Origin: Luzula sylvatica
Taxonomy: Eukaryota; Streptophyta; Magnoliopsida; Poales; Juncaceae
Assembly (NCBI GenBank): GCA_946800325.1
Contig: OX326956.1
Location: forward strand, 16,409,167-16,473,166
DNA: 64,000 bases
Direction: 5' to 3'
Shown here: one piece after another, positions 1 through 11,450 of the stretch
Numbering within the stretch: position 1 is the stretch's first letter
Layout of the letters: every line of letters starts with the position of its first letter
Made by a program: the position numbers and the translations under genes
The notes under the pieces: generated by a model
Told to the model about the DNA's origin: nothing
What the model saw: the letters and a program-made list of their open reading frames with translations, nothing else
The model's database searches: none

Positions 1-1228
1 TCCGGCATCATAACGGAAATCGGCCAACAAACCGCCCCCACTCCCGACAAACCAACAAATAATAAATCCGAGCCGAAAAAAAGGAAAATCATCCCCTCCA
101 AATCCATGCAGGAGCCTCCACCAACAGCGACCGACACAGGGCCGAAAAAAGGAAAAAAAAAATGGAGCTGAACCAGGGGCCAAAGTTACCTCGCGGCACT
201 GTAGAAAACCCTGTAGTGACAACTACTGTAGCAGCTCCTGTAGCTACAACTACTGCAGCAGCTCCTGTAGCTGCGACTGTTGCTGGCACGGTACCAGCCA
301 CTGCAGGGGGGTCTGCGCGGGAGGTAGCAGCTCTAGCAGCGATCGGTGCTGTGGCAGGAAAGAAGGTGGATCCGAAATTGATAACGGGTCGGGCGCACAC
401 TACGGATCCGATTAGCACATCCAAACCGGTACCGAAGGAGATCTCCATTCCAAATGTGGAAGAAGGTATGAATGTCCTTCTCTCCTCAATTCACAAGGAA
501 ATAAGAAAAAAAAAGAAGAGATTGAAAAAGCTAATTCAATAAAGTCAAAAGATCGAGGAAATTACGCAACCATAGTTGCAAGGACAACCTCGAGGGTCAA
601 GACACCCTCCAAAAAATTTGAGGAAACGTCGAACCAAAATAAAATAACCGAGAAATCTAAAAATACTAAAACAAATCCCAAACCGAGAGCGAAAACTCTA
701 ATTAAAAAATTAAGAGAGGAATAAATAAACCAAACCCCTCTTACCCCCACACAAATCGCCGAAATCCATGACGCTCTCGGTTTAGACATTAATTACTCGC
801 CCACCGTACCAAAAAACTCACCAAATGATCAAACTCCCACTAATGGTCCCCTTGCAACGACACTAAAATTGAAACCCCTTAAATTAAAAAATAAAATCGC
901 CTCCTTCTTACAACTAGCAAAGACAAAAAAGAAAACGAAACTTAAAAAAAAGAAAAAAGAAAAAGAAAAAAGAGATATACTAATCAACTCTTCTTCTCGC
1001 ACTTCTCAAGGAAAAACAAAAGGAAAAGTGGTTGCGCAATCACCGATCCAAGGACACGAAGAGGAAATAGAAGAAGGAGAAGAAGGAGAGGAAGAGTATT
1101 TCGAGGAGGCTATGGAAGAAGCCGAGGAAAAAGCCACAAGGGAGGGAGAGGATGAGGAACAACTCAATGACGACTACATGGATGAGGTCGACTATGAGGA
1201 TGAGCCTCTCGGCCACGAAGATGTGTAA
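1..1228 (+). pseudogene. LINE ORF1 region, frameshifted
   Basis: This is the expected place of the LINE ORF1 nucleic-acid chaperone protein, but no single frame is open. Frame 1 is open from base 1 to a stop near 172. Frame 3 is open from 162 to 542 and is rich in Ala/Val/Thr, ending in a Lys/Arg-rich stretch. Frame 2 is open from 869 to 1228, starting Lys-rich and ending in a long Glu/Asp-rich tail. I see no clear zinc knuckle or RRM. The change from frame 1 to frame 3 falls on the A-runs at 144-161, so a homopolymer slip, real or from sequencing, is plausible. Assignment as ORF1 rests on position and basic/acidic composition, not on a recognised domain. Confidence 0.55.
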
Positions 1229-1290
1229 TCGAGACATCTTTTGTAGGCTCTTTTGATTTTAGTTTTGTAAGGACTAAATTATATTTTATT

Positions 1291-4200
1291 ATGTGTACGA
1301 ACTTAAATATTCTATCTTGGAATGTGCGTGGTCTAGGACTAAAAGGAAAATGTAACATCGTTAAGGAAATGATACTCAATTCAAAAGCAAACATCGTTTG
1401 TCTCCAAGAGACCAAATGGGGCACGGCCAACCCTTTCCAAAACAAAAGGATACTAACTCGTAAACACGGCAACGTCGTCACAAAAGAGGCAATCGGCACA
1501 AAAGGAGGACTCTTAGTGGCGTGGGACAAAAATTTCGAGCTAATCTCCTCTTTTCAATCAAATTCATGTCTAAACGTAATCCTTCGGGATTCTAAACGAA
1601 ACCATTTCTTACTCTCAAACACATACGGCCCTTCCACTAGCCTAGGAAAAGATGAATACATCGAGGAAATAAAAAATCTAAATGTTGTCGCCAAACTCCC
1701 ATGGATCATAATTGGCGATTTCAACCTTATACGAACAAGCTCCGACACAACCGCAACCTCGCTTAATCTCAACCAAATTTTAAAATTCAATGAGGCAATA
1801 AATTCGGCTCTAATAACCGAAATCCCGCTAAGAGGGAGGAAATTCACATGGTCCAACAAGCGAGGCATACCAACACTAGCACGACTAGATAGGGCCTTTG
1901 TTTCGCAAGAAATCTTAAACCCGCAAGATTCGATCTTGCTCCATGATCTTCCAATGATCACCTCGGACCACTCCCCAATAATGCTATCCCTCAAATCCTC
2001 AAGAATTCCTACAACAAAATTGTTCCGATTCGAAAGGGCATGGCTTAAATTTAATGAAGCAAACCAATTAACAATTGCTTGTTGGACCGAAACCACACCA
2101 AATAGCTCGAACAACATTGAAATTCTCAATCGGGGGCTAAACAAAACAAGAAAAAAACTAAAGGAATGGGCAAAGTCTTTTTTCAAATCATCCGACACAA
2201 CCTTGGATGATGGCAAATTGATAATTAAAATCTTAGATTTGGCCGAAGAATCTCGACCACTCTCTAACGATGAATTACGCCTCCGAATCAAAACAAAGGA
2301 AAAAATTCACGATCTAATAAATTACAAAGAGGCCATATGGCAACAACGAAGCTCATGTACTTGGCTCCAACTAGGTGATGCAAACACGAAATACTTCCAC
2401 GCGATTGCATCCGCAAGAAACAAGGGAAACCAAATATCGGAATTAAAATTAGGAGATGAAACAATTACGGACCCCTCCACTATAATACAAAAATTCGATA
2501 GCTACTATGAAGATATCCTCGGTTCGGCACCAACGACAACGACCATCGACCTTTCCGGTTGTCTCCGACCCGAAACCGAAGCCGATATGAACATTTTCCT
2601 CTCCGACCTAGCTTCCCCATTCTCCGAAAACGAAATCATCTCCACGATAATGAATATGAAAAAAGGAAAAACAGTAGGACCCGAGGGGTTTCCAATAGAA
2701 TTTTACCAACACTTCATACAAACACTTAAACCGTTACTAATTGGCGTTTTTGAGGATTTTTTCCACCATACAATATATCTCGGTCCCATCAATGATGCTA
2801 CGATAACGCTAATACCAAAAAAAGAATCGGCCAAGGAATTGAAGGATTTTCGGCCAATTAGCGTCATCAATACCATAGGGAAAATGCTCACTAAAACACT
2901 AGCCTCAAGACTCCAACCAAAAATGGAAATGCTTATCCATCGAGATCAAGGAGCGTTCATTCAAAAACGCTCGATTGCCGAGGTATTTCTCTCCGCTAGG
3001 GAGCTGCTTAGCTCAATAACAAAGAAAAGAATTCCGACGGTGATGATTAAAATAGACTTTCATAAAGCCTTCGACACAATATCGTGGGAATACATAACCA
3101 AACTATTGGAAACAAGGAAATTCCCCCCAAGATGGATCACATGGATATCCGACCTTCTTTCTTCGGCCTCCTCAAGGGTTAAAATTAACGGCTCACTAGG
3201 GAAGAAATTTCGGCATAAAAGGGGCGTACGTCAAGGCGACCCTCTCTCACCGATGATTTTTAACCTTGTCGCCGACTCTCTTCAAGGCTTTCTTCTTAAA
3301 ATAAGAGGACTTATGACAACGCCGGTTCGATACGCCTCAAGGGCTCTCCAATATGCGGATGACACGATCATCTTCGTAGAAGCACACCCAAAAAATTTAA
3401 AAATTCTAACATACGCCCTACAAATATTTCAAGCTATCACCGGGATTAAAATTAATTGGGAAAAAACCGCCTTCGTTCCAATTGCGGTTCCGACCGACTT
3501 GCACCCCACGATCAAGAGAATCCTCAATTGCACACAAAAAGAACTACCAATCTTATACCTAGGGATGCCTCTAAACCATAAAAAACCAAGGAAAATAGAC
3601 TTCGTACCGCTTATCAAAAAAATGCAATCGAGGCTATCGGGTTGGAAAGGAAAATACTTGTCACTTGGTGGCCGACTAACCCTCGTGAAATCGGTACTAA
3701 ACTCGATCCCAACCTACTTCATGCAATGTTTCAAACTACCGAGTTGGTTAATAAAGGAAATGAACAAAATAACAAGGAAATTCCTATGGCGAGGAGATCA
3801 AAATTGCGTTGGCGCGAATTGTCTCGTCAATTGGAAAAATGTTTGCCTCCCGAGACAAAACGGAGGTTTGGGGTTGATTGACCTAGAGACGCATAACAAC
3901 GCACTTCTCCTCAAATGGCTTTGGAAAATATCGGTGGAACATCAAGGAATGTGGGGCACAACAATGTCCCAAATATACGGCATTAATCATGCCGCAAACC
4001 TTCCCTCCATACCCGCACATCACATATCATATTTCGTAAAGGACCTAATGGCTCTAATACCCCTCTTCAACATAGCATTCACCTCGGACCCGACCACCTC
4101 TTCACCATCTTGGCTCGGGAAGGAGACCTTCTCCACATCCGCGAGCTATGCGATCACCATAAATCCGGGGATTATGTGCAATTGGAATACAAAACTTTGG

Positions 4201-4629
4201 AAAATAAAAACGCCACTAAAAGTGAAATTTTTTGGATGGTTAGCGATCCTAGGAAGAATTTTAACCGGTGACAATCTATCGAAGATGAATTTCCCAAATG
4301 TACAAGGTTGCAAAAATTGCAATGCTACGGAGGAAACGGGCCACCACCTTTTGATCGATTGTCCTTATGCCCGAAGGGATTGGGGAGGGATCTCGGGTCA
4401 TCTCGGATTCACCTTCCACGGGAAGGCCACAATAGTTGATTCGTGGCTCAACAATAGAGCCACCCGAGTCGACAAGGAAAAAGGTATCTTCGATACTCTC
4501 TTCTTCGCAACGATTTGGACCATTTGGAAAGAAAGAAATTCACGACAATTCGAAGGGAAGAAAGCAACACCTTCGATAACGATAACAAAGGCGATCAACG
4601 AAGGCTCAAATTGGACCAATCATTGTTAA
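1291..4629 (+). CDS. LINE ORF2: endonuclease, reverse transcriptase, zinc-finger
   Basis: This 1112-residue protein should nick target DNA and copy the LINE RNA by target-primed reverse transcription. The N-terminal APE-type endonuclease is complete: SWNVRGLG (Asn11), QETKW (Glu40), GDFN (Asp143, Asn145) and SDHSP (Asp226, His227). The reverse transcriptase follows: KIDFHKAFD near 588, a RGVRQGDPLSP block, and a YADD catalytic box at about 688-691. A GWKGKYLSLGGR thumb block comes next, then a Cys/His zinc-finger-like RT-associated domain near 1000-1030 and the WKERNSRQF motif typical of plant LINE C termini. No RNase H domain is visible. There are no internal stops over 3.3 kb, unlike the upstream ORF1. 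The ATG at 1291 is 53 bp past the ORF1 region stop and fits the family start. All key catalytic residues are present, so activity is possible, but ORF1 appears broken. Confidence 0.93.
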   Translation: MCTNLNILSWNVRGLGLKGKCNIVKEMILNSKANIVCLQETKWGTANPFQNKRILTRKHGNVVTKEAIGTKGGLLVAWDKNFELISSFQSNSCLNVILRDSKRNHFLLSNTYGPSTSLGKDEYIEEIKNLNVVAKLPWIIIGDFNLIRTSSDTTATSLNLNQILKFNEAINSALITEIPLRGRKFTWSNKRGIPTLARLDRAFVSQEILNPQDSILLHDLPMITSDHSPIMLSLKSSRIPTTKLFRFERAWLKFNEANQLTIACWTETTPNSSNNIEILNRGLNKTRKKLKEWAKSFFKSSDTTLDDGKLIIKILDLAEESRPLSNDELRLRIKTKEKIHDLINYKEAIWQQRSSCTWLQLGDANTKYFHAIASARNKGNQISELKLGDETITDPSTIIQKFDSYYEDILGSAPTTTTIDLSGCLRPETEADMNIFLSDLASPFSENEIISTIMNMKKGKTVGPEGFPIEFYQHFIQTLKPLLIGVFEDFFHHTIYLGPINDATITLIPKKESAKELKDFRPISVINTIGKMLTKTLASRLQPKMEMLIHRDQGAFIQKRSIAEVFLSARELLSSITKKRIPTVMIKIDFHKAFDTISWEYITKLLETRKFPPRWITWISDLLSSASSRVKINGSLGKKFRHKRGVRQGDPLSPMIFNLVADSLQGFLLKIRGLMTTPVRYASRALQYADDTIIFVEAHPKNLKILTYALQIFQAITGIKINWEKTAFVPIAVPTDLHPTIKRILNCTQKELPILYLGMPLNHKKPRKIDFVPLIKKMQSRLSGWKGKYLSLGGRLTLVKSVLNSIPTYFMQCFKLPSWLIKEMNKITRKFLWRGDQNCVGANCLVNWKNVCLPRQNGGLGLIDLETHNNALLLKWLWKISVEHQGMWGTTMSQIYGINHAANLPSIPAHHISYFVKDLMALIPLFNIAFTSDPTTSSPSWLGKETFSTSASYAITINPGIMCNWNTKLWKIKTPLKVKFFGWLAILGRILTGDNLSKMNFPNVQGCKNCNATEETGHHLLIDCPYARRDWGGISGHLGFTFHGKATIVDSWLNNRATRVDKEKGIFDTLFFATIWTIWKERNSRQFEGKKATPSITITKAINEGSNWTNHC

Positions 4630-4823
4630 GGAAACGCCGCGCATCTAACTCTCCTCGGGTAGCACGTATCTCAATTCTACTACACGTTGTTCTTTTTTTT
4701 CTCTTATCTTTTCCTTTTTGGTTTACATCTTTTTACATATTCATGTAAAATTGAAAAACGATGTATTGAACTGGCTTTAATATATCAACGAAGCAATGCT
4801 TCTTAAAATTCAAAAAAATAAAA
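4630..4823 (+). other. LINE 3' UTR with terminal stem-loop and A-tail
   Basis: About 190 bp follow the ORF2 stop. The stem GAAGC, loop AAT, stem GCTTC lies at 4790-4802, then TTC followed by an A-rich tail. In the plant L1 clades where it has been studied, such a 3' stem-loop helps the reverse transcriptase recognise its RNA. The function here is inferred. Confidence 0.6.
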
Positions 4824-4824
4824 A

Positions 4825-5900
4825 TTCATGTATGTATCATGCGACTTTTTGTGGAATTCATACAAAAAAAATTCCGTTCAAAAAGTGCATGACCAACTAT
4901 TTATATCATTTATAAAGAGATACTTCTATATAATAAAATAACATGATACAAAATCCGGTTCAGTTCTTCTTAGGGATGTCAATGGGCCGGGTAGAAACCC
5001 GAACCCGCGGGTACCCGACCCGAACGGGGCGGGTAATACCCGAAAAAAATACCCGCGGGTCGGGTAATATCCGAAAAAAATACCAGCTCCGGGTTCGGAT
5101 TTGGGTACGGGGAAATTTTTTTACCCGCGGGTATACCCGTTACCCGAACCCGAACCCATACCCGAAAAATATCCGAAAATTACTAGAAAATTACCCATAA
5201 TAAGAAAATTTTGGATGTTTTATGGATTAATTATTTGTAATATTTGAATTTTTGATGTATTTGTACAAGTTGTTTGTTTTATGTATTTAAAATTATTGAT
5301 AATTTTACGTATTTGTATAATAATTTTTAATTTTTTAATTTTTTTAGATTATTTATTAATAATTTTCGGGTAACGGGTTCAGGTTCGGATATACCTGTTA
5401 CCCGCGGGTTCGGGTATGGATTTTTATCCGCTGGTATTTTGGGTTCGGGTTCGAGTAATACCCGAAATTTCGGGTTCGGGTATGGGGGAGGCTTACCTGA
5501 ACCCGTCCCGCCCCGTTGACATCCCTACTTCTTCTCTATTTCATACTCTTGACTATCTTTATAAATTAAGTTTGATTGTTTTCTTTTAATGCTTGTATTT
5601 GAGATATCGGAGAAAATCAATAGCATTCCCTTCTTTGTTTCATACGTACAATGTGCTTTAACGGATATGCCGGCCGACATTAAATAGTTTCGAGTGTGAC
5701 TTGTACATTGTCCCACATTACATTAGTGATATGTAAAATGGTTAGAATAAGTGGTGGATAAGAAAGTTCTGGGATTAGGATTTAAAAACTTTGGGTAAAA
5801 GATAAATTTGTGTCTCCGCTTTTCGCCAGGGAGGTATGGGAAGTATATATTAAAAATTATGATTATTTGATAGAGCCATGCGTGAAATCGATCCTGAGGT
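4825..5900 (+). repeat. Family R repeat copy 1, split by a MITE
   Basis: This sequence closely matches 54990-55460 and, more loosely, the copies at 38, 40, 43, 48 and 49 kb. It carries the shared core reading GAGATATCGGAGAAAATCA at 5601. Its left part is cut off by the LINE tail and its middle by the MITE at 4971-5527. No protein-coding frame is conserved between copies, so the repeat looks non-coding. Confidence 0.75.
4971..5527. mobile_element. hAT-type MITE (557 bp) with 8-bp target duplication
   Basis: The ends are inverted repeats beginning TAGGGATGTCAA on both sides. They are flanked by GTTCTTCT (4963-4970) and CTTCTTCT (5528-5535), an 8-bp target duplication with one mismatch. The uninterrupted site is seen in other family R copies. 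Both halves are full of CCCGAACCCG/CGGGTTCGGG motifs in opposite orientation, so the transcript could fold back. There is no coding capacity. A second copy is at 42395-42934. Confidence 0.85.
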
Positions 5901-6815
5901 TATTATACTTTTTTTTCATTATAATAATAATAATGACTTTTTTTCATAACTTTTGAGTTTTATTTTGAAAAAAACCTCACTTTTGCCTCCCGAACTATAC
6001 CAAAAAGTGCAACTTGCCTCCCAAACTTTAATTTTGTTCATTTTGCCCTCTGAATTCTTGATTTTGCTCACTTTTGTCCCTTCCATCAGTTAACTGTCCA
6101 GTCAGCAGTTAAGTTATGACGTGGAAGTGTGACGTGGCAATTTTTTTGATGATTGTACTGATGACGTGGCAAAATTTATAATATAAAATTATATATCCAA
6201 TAACCAATTTAATCAAACCCATTTGAACCCTCTCTCTCACTCACCCAGGACCTCTCTTACGCCCATTTGAACACGCTCGAGCTCTCTCTTCTCTCTCACT
6301 CGCCATTAAAGAAGGTCCGTCCAGAATCGCCAAGCTCTCTCTTCTCTCCGTCGCCGGTTAGCTCGTCTCTTTTTCTTTCCCTTTCCCTTTCTCTCTCTTT
6401 CTCTCTCTTTCTCTTTCTCGCAAATTTCTGAAATTAGTTGCTTTTTCTCTCGATTTAGTTGCTTTCTTTCTCAATTTTAATTGGATTCATCTCTCTTTCT
6501 CTCGATTTAGTTTTTTTTTCCCCAATATTCTGAAATTAGGGTTTCGAGTGGAATTTTAGGGTTCATTTTAGCCAAAAACAGCGATTTTCAGCAAATTAGG
6601 GTTTTTTCAGCAAATTAGGGTTAATTTCAGCAAAAAAACTAATTTCAGCAAAAAAAACAGCAAATTAGGGTTAATTTCAGCCATTTTCAGCAAATTAGCA
6701 TTTTTTTTGTCCAATTTCAGCAAATTAGGATTTTTTTTGTCGAATTTCAGGGCTATTTTCAGGAATTTTCAGCGATTTCAGGATTTTCAGCGATTTAGCA
6801 TGGAGGGTTCATCAT

Positions 6816-6817
<2 letters not shown>
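5901..6817. mobile_element. Possible Mutator-like terminal region with short tandem motifs
   Basis: No convincing gene is present. From about 5920 the sequence has a style common at ends of plant Mutator-like elements, with several GACGTGGCA-type motifs (6118-6175), then CT-rich leader-like sequence. A series of CAGCAAATTAGGG-type repeats follows at 6590-6790. An ATG at 6800 opens a short Ser-rich start that runs straight into the (TA)n tract at 6818 and is lost. The region could be the promoter and start of a truncated transposase gene. This is inference from style only; no transposase domain is seen. Confidence 0.35.

Positions 6818-6883
<66 letters not shown>
6818..6883. repeat. (TA)n microsatellite, about 66 bp
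   Basis: An uninterrupted TA dinucleotide tract. It forms the left border of the GC-richer insert that follows. Confidence 0.95.
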
Positions 6884-6885
<2 letters not shown>

Positions 6886-7474
6886 GCGCGCCCCTTGACA
6901 TCAAGCCCTCTTTGAGCATTTGCTTCGCTTGCTTCCTTGCATGGACAGCTACCAAGCCCCCGCTGCGCGCCCCTTGACTTTCCTTCGGGTAGACAAAACG
7001 TGACCTCTCCTTTGAATCACACCAAACCTTGTCAAAAGGAATGGACTGAGCCTGAACTTAGTTCATTTAGCTTTGAAGGTCCCATGGCTAATTACAGCGG
7101 TACGTGAGTGGAAGAAAGGTGGAGAAAGCCGGCTCTCATTAAAGCACACCTCGAGCCAGGGGCACAACTACATCGCGCTATCGGGGGTCCTGTCTAATCA
7201 AAGGAGTCATCTATTTCATGATCACCCGGCCTATTCCTTCGTCTCTGACTCCATTCCAATTTCTGCCACCTAGTAGGAATTCAAAAAGCTAAAAAAGGGG
7301 AGGGAAGGAGCAAAAAAAGGACGTCTCCTATCCACGGCCGGAGTTTGAAGCACTTGGTTGTCCCCACTGGATTGGCTAGTCCCCGGACAGATGAATCTAC
7401 CTCATCAGCCATGGGCGGCTGTGGATGTACCATTTTTCTATGACTTGGTCCTTCGATGTAGCGATGTACCATTT
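6884..7474. other. GC-richer insert, possible mitochondrial DNA transfer
   Basis: About 590 bp stand out from the AT-rich surroundings. The base composition is near even, with no simple repeats, no conserved ORF and no transposon ends. The texture resembles plant mitochondrial intergenic DNA. It is bounded by (TA)n on the left and by a truncated MITE on the right. A short sequence around GTACCATTTTTCTATGACTT is repeated near the right end (7428 and 7465). The organelle origin is inferred from composition only. Confidence 0.4.
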
Positions 7475-7618
7475 TTCTATGACTTTGAGATTTGTGCATT
7501 TAGTGATGTGCACAAAATTTCATGATCATCATGAAAAAATACAAATCTCAATGCAAATCCAATGGTTAAGAAGCATTAAGTACCAAAACTTTAGTACTTA
7601 ATTAAGTAGGTTAGCCTC
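7475..7618. mobile_element. Truncated MITE of the GAGATTTGTGCATTTAGTGA family
   Basis: This contains the central hairpin and the right half of the element family seen complete at 42073-42261 and related to 11491-11716 and 11783-12012. The right end reads TACTTAATTAAGTAGGTTAG followed by CCTCC and abuts (TA)n. The left inverted repeat is missing and replaced by the GC-richer insert. Confidence 0.7.
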
Positions 7619-7638
7619 CATATATATATATATATATA
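7619..7638. repeat. (TA)n microsatellite
   Basis: A short TA tract separating two inverted-repeat elements. Confidence 0.9.
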
Positions 7639-8181
7639 GGGCTAGGCTCAATGGCCAACATCCTTACTTGGCCAACATTGGCCAACAACATTTATTTTTC
7701 AAAATATATATATGAAAATTAAATCTTAACCGTATAGATGTTATCTATATCATCTAGATATGTTGTAAAATAAATTTTGTATCATTTGAATTTTTCTATC
7801 TAACAAAACCAATAACAAATTTTCACAACCGTCCATTTCGATAAAATATTATATTTCCATGAAGAAAAACTCGAAACATAGCAAAAATTTATCTTAACCC
7901 TATCTATATAAGTTAAATAAAATCCAACGCAAAAAAATTCGAATTTTCAAATTTATTTCATGAAGAATCATGTCGTAAATGTTATTGACCGTTAATATTT
8001 TTACGTATCATGATGAAGATGATAGATTTTTTTATTTTTCATAAAATTGAATCTATAACATTCCCAAATGATATTGATTACATCAATGCGGTTCAAATTT
8101 AATTTTCATTCATATATTGTGAGAAATAATCATTGTTGGCCGCGTTGGCCAAATAATGATGTTGGCCATTGAGCCTAGCCC
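7639..8181. mobile_element. 543-bp MITE with 24-bp perfect terminal inverted repeats in (TA)n
   Basis: Both ends begin GGGCTAGGCTCAATGGCC and match for 24 bp; inner GGCCAAC motifs are also inverted. It is embedded in TA repeat on both sides, as described for Micron-type elements that target (TA)n. The interior is AT-rich with no coding frame. Assignment to Micron-like is by target preference and structure, not by sequence match. Confidence 0.8.

Positions 8182-8260
<79 letters not shown>
8182..8260. repeat. (TA)n microsatellite, about 80 bp
   Basis: A nearly pure TA tract shared as border by the elements on both sides. Confidence 0.95.
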
Positions 8261-8263
<3 letters not shown>

Positions 8264-11200
8264 GGAGGATCCCTTGACATCCAATTTGAACTTCCATTTT
8301 GGACTCCCTAATATGGACCATTGATCTATTAGATGAAAGGTTGAGATCAACTCAAAAATTACACACATGCCCGCATGCCTCTTCCTGCCCGTGAATGAAA
8401 CCCTTATCTTCTCTCTCTCTCTTCGTTGGAACCACACTACACATCTCTCTTCGTTCGAATCTTTAATTTAAATTATGTCATGATTATTCGCACATCCATG
8501 ATTTGGTATATTTTTAACCCCCTAATTTTTTTTGGATATTATAAAAAATTCTCTATCTTTTCGTAAACTCCCAAAAAAAAAAACTCTTTACCAAACTTTT
8601 ATTTTAAAATACTCCTTATGGATGATATTAATTTTTTTTTTTCCAAAATACCCTCCAAATCTCATATGTAATAATTAAAACTTATTTTTGTTATTTTTTA
8701 TTAATTTTAAGAAAATTCATAAACACTTCTTAACACGTAGTGATTTAAAAAAATTTAAATTATTACATATTTTGTTTATATAATTTTAATATTACATTCT
8801 TTATTCATAAAAAAACTAACATTAAATGATAATAAATAAACACCTTGCAAATATATTCATAGAAAATATCTATTTAAACATCTATTTTTTATTTTAGTTT
8901 TCTTTTTATGTATTTTTTAATAGTTTTGTGATATTTTATTTTTAAATATTTGCAAGATGTTCTTTTATTAATATTGTTCAACTTATTATAATTTTATTTT
9001 AGTTTTTCAAGAAAAATAATAAAGGACCAAAATGTAAATTTTAAAACTTCGGAGGACAAAAATGCAAATATAAAGGACCAAAATGTGAAAAAAGGACAAA
9101 AATATAATTTTTTTTAAAAAATATGAGCAATTTGAGGCCCCTGGACTAAAATGTAAATTTCAAAACTTCGAAGGGCCAAAATGCAAATATAAAGGACCAA
9201 AATGAGAAAAAAAAGGACCAAAATGTAAATTTTTTTCGAAAAAAGGACCAATTTGTAAATAAAAAAGGACCAAAATGTAAATTTTTTTCGAAAAAAGGAC
9301 CAATTTGTAAATAAAAAAGGACCAAAATATAAAATTTTTTTTTTTTTTACAAATAGGCCCCTGGTGACGTGGCTGCACCAGTCAAGAAAAATAATAAAGG
9401 ACCAAAATGTAAATTTTAAAACTTCGAAGGACCAAAATGCAAATATAATGGACCGAAATGTGATAAAAAAGGACCAAAATGTAATTTGTTTTTAAAAACA
9501 GGACCAATTTGAGGCCCCTGGACAAAAATGTGAATATTAAAATTTCGAAGGACCAAAATGCAAATATAAAGGACCAAAATGTAAAAAAGAAGGACCAAAA
9601 TATAATTTTTTTTTTTAAAAAAGGACCAATTTGTAAATCAAAAAGGACCAAAATGTAAAAAAAATATTTTGTTTTTACAAATAGACCCCTGGTGACGTGG
9701 CTGCCTGGACTAAAATGTAAATTTCAAAACTTTGAAGGGCCAAAATGCAAAAAAAAAACGACCAAAATGTAAAAAAAAGGATCAAAATGTAATTTTTTTT
9801 CGAAAAAAGGACCAAAATGCAAATATAAAGGACCGAAATGTGATAAAGAAGGACCAAAATGTAATTTTTTTTAAAAAACAGGACCAATTTTAGGCCCCTG
9901 GACCAAAATGTGAATATTAAAACTTCGAAGGACCAAAATGCAAATATAAAGGACCAAAATGTAAAAAAAAAGGACCAAAATGTAATTTTTTTTATAAAAA
10001 AAGGACTAATTTGTAAATAAAAAAGGACCAAAATATAAAAAAAAAAAAAATTTACGAATAGACCCCTGGTGACGTGGCTGCACCAGGAGACAGCAAATCC
10101 CCTTGCATTAGTATATAGATAGATATCAACTCGATTGAACTTGTAAACATCAATTCATTACAATTCCAAACTCTAATCTCGACACAAATTTTATCTCCAA
10201 GTGCATATCCATACACACAACCAATCTTAATACAAACCCTAATCCAGACTTCTCGATAAATAATTGTCTGCGCCAATTGTGCCTCTCGCAAAAACAAGCC
10301 ATAACCTCATCTCCAATCCAATATTCTCTGTTTCTCTTCATTGCATATCATTTCAACGCTTTTCCATGACTTCCTCCCACCTCATTCATATGACCTAACA
10401 AACATCAAATAAGTATTTGCAATTTATAAACTAAAGTAACCAAATTAAACCCAAATCAAGCCATAAGTAATCAAATCAAATCCTAATCTAGTTCAATTTA
10501 ATCATATTTCAGCCATATTAAACCAAAATTCAGCCATACTAATCCCTCGTTCATCCCCAATTTGCCAAATTAACCCTAGTTTCCAAAGAAATCATCTCAT
10601 GCATCTCACTTTAGGCATTTTGTCGAACAATGCGACTACATACGTGAAAGTTTGAGGTTAGCATTCCTGAAATTTAAACTAGACATGAATAATACACCAA
10701 TAAGTACAAAACAAGTCAATTAGGGCAATTAGGGGGGAAGGGTTTACTGGCATCTTTTTTGTACCATCGTGTGCTTGGGCGATTCTCGACCAGAGAGAAC
10801 AAAAACGACTAGTCCAACACCCTCTCCTCCTCCTCCTCGACAGAAAGTAGTCCCTGCTGGAAAATCTAAAAAACTGCGGCTAAAAAACCTGCAAAACAAA
10901 ATGACAAAAACATAAAAGCACACAGAAAAAAAAAATTGGAATCCTAATTGCCCTAATTGGAACCCTAATTGAAACCTTACTTGCAAAAAACAGTATATTA
11001 GAACCCAATTGCTACCCTAATTTAACATTTTATCACAATTCGAATCCTAATTCAACAATTTAGCACAAAAAACAACTGTAAATAAACGAAATAAAAAAAA
11101 GTAACCTGCAATGGTCGCCGCGAGAGAAGGGGGGTTTTCGCCAGGTACCATCCATCGCCAGAGAGGAGAGTGGGTGTCGCCGAGTTTCAGCCCTCCATTT

Positions 11201-11277
11201 GCGACTCCATTATCATTATCGAAGAGATGAAGGATGTGATGCAACGAAGAGAGAGAGAGGAAAACTCTCTGGTTCCA

Positions 11278-11314
<37 letters not shown>

Positions 11315-11450
11315 AATAGAAGGAAATTCACGGGCAAGAGAGTTCCATGTGTGTAATTTTTGGTTGATCTCAACCCTTCGTCAATAAATCAACGGTCCAA
11401 ATTATGGAGTCTAAAATGGAAGTCCCATATTGATGTCAAGGGATCCTTCC

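Larger units (their letters stand above)
1..4823 (+). mobile_element. L1-type LINE retrotransposon, 5' end beyond window
   Basis: This is a non-LTR retrotransposon in plus orientation. It holds an ORF1 region (1-1237), a complete ORF2 (1291-4629), a short 3' UTR and an A-rich tail near 4811-4823. The 3' UTR carries a 5-bp stem with a 3-nt loop at 4790-4802, just before the tail. The 5' end lies left of the window because open ORF1-like sequence already runs at base 1. Immediately after the tail comes internal family R sequence, so the LINE inserted into a family R copy. Its target-site duplication cannot be checked without the left flank. Confidence 0.9.

Noticed and set aside
1554..2291. 245-residue minus-strand frame
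   Set aside because: It is antisense to the endonuclease part of LINE ORF2, which is clearly the coding strand.
9160..10031. Minus-strand frames rich in Phe, Trp and Leu
   Set aside because: They are translations of the GGACCAAAATG minisatellite. The peptide pattern follows the DNA repeat and has no domain.
9020..10081. CRISPR-like alternation of repeat and spacer
   Set aside because: The motif is short, variable and partly contiguous, the spacers are A/T runs, there are no cas genes and the setting is a plant nuclear genome.
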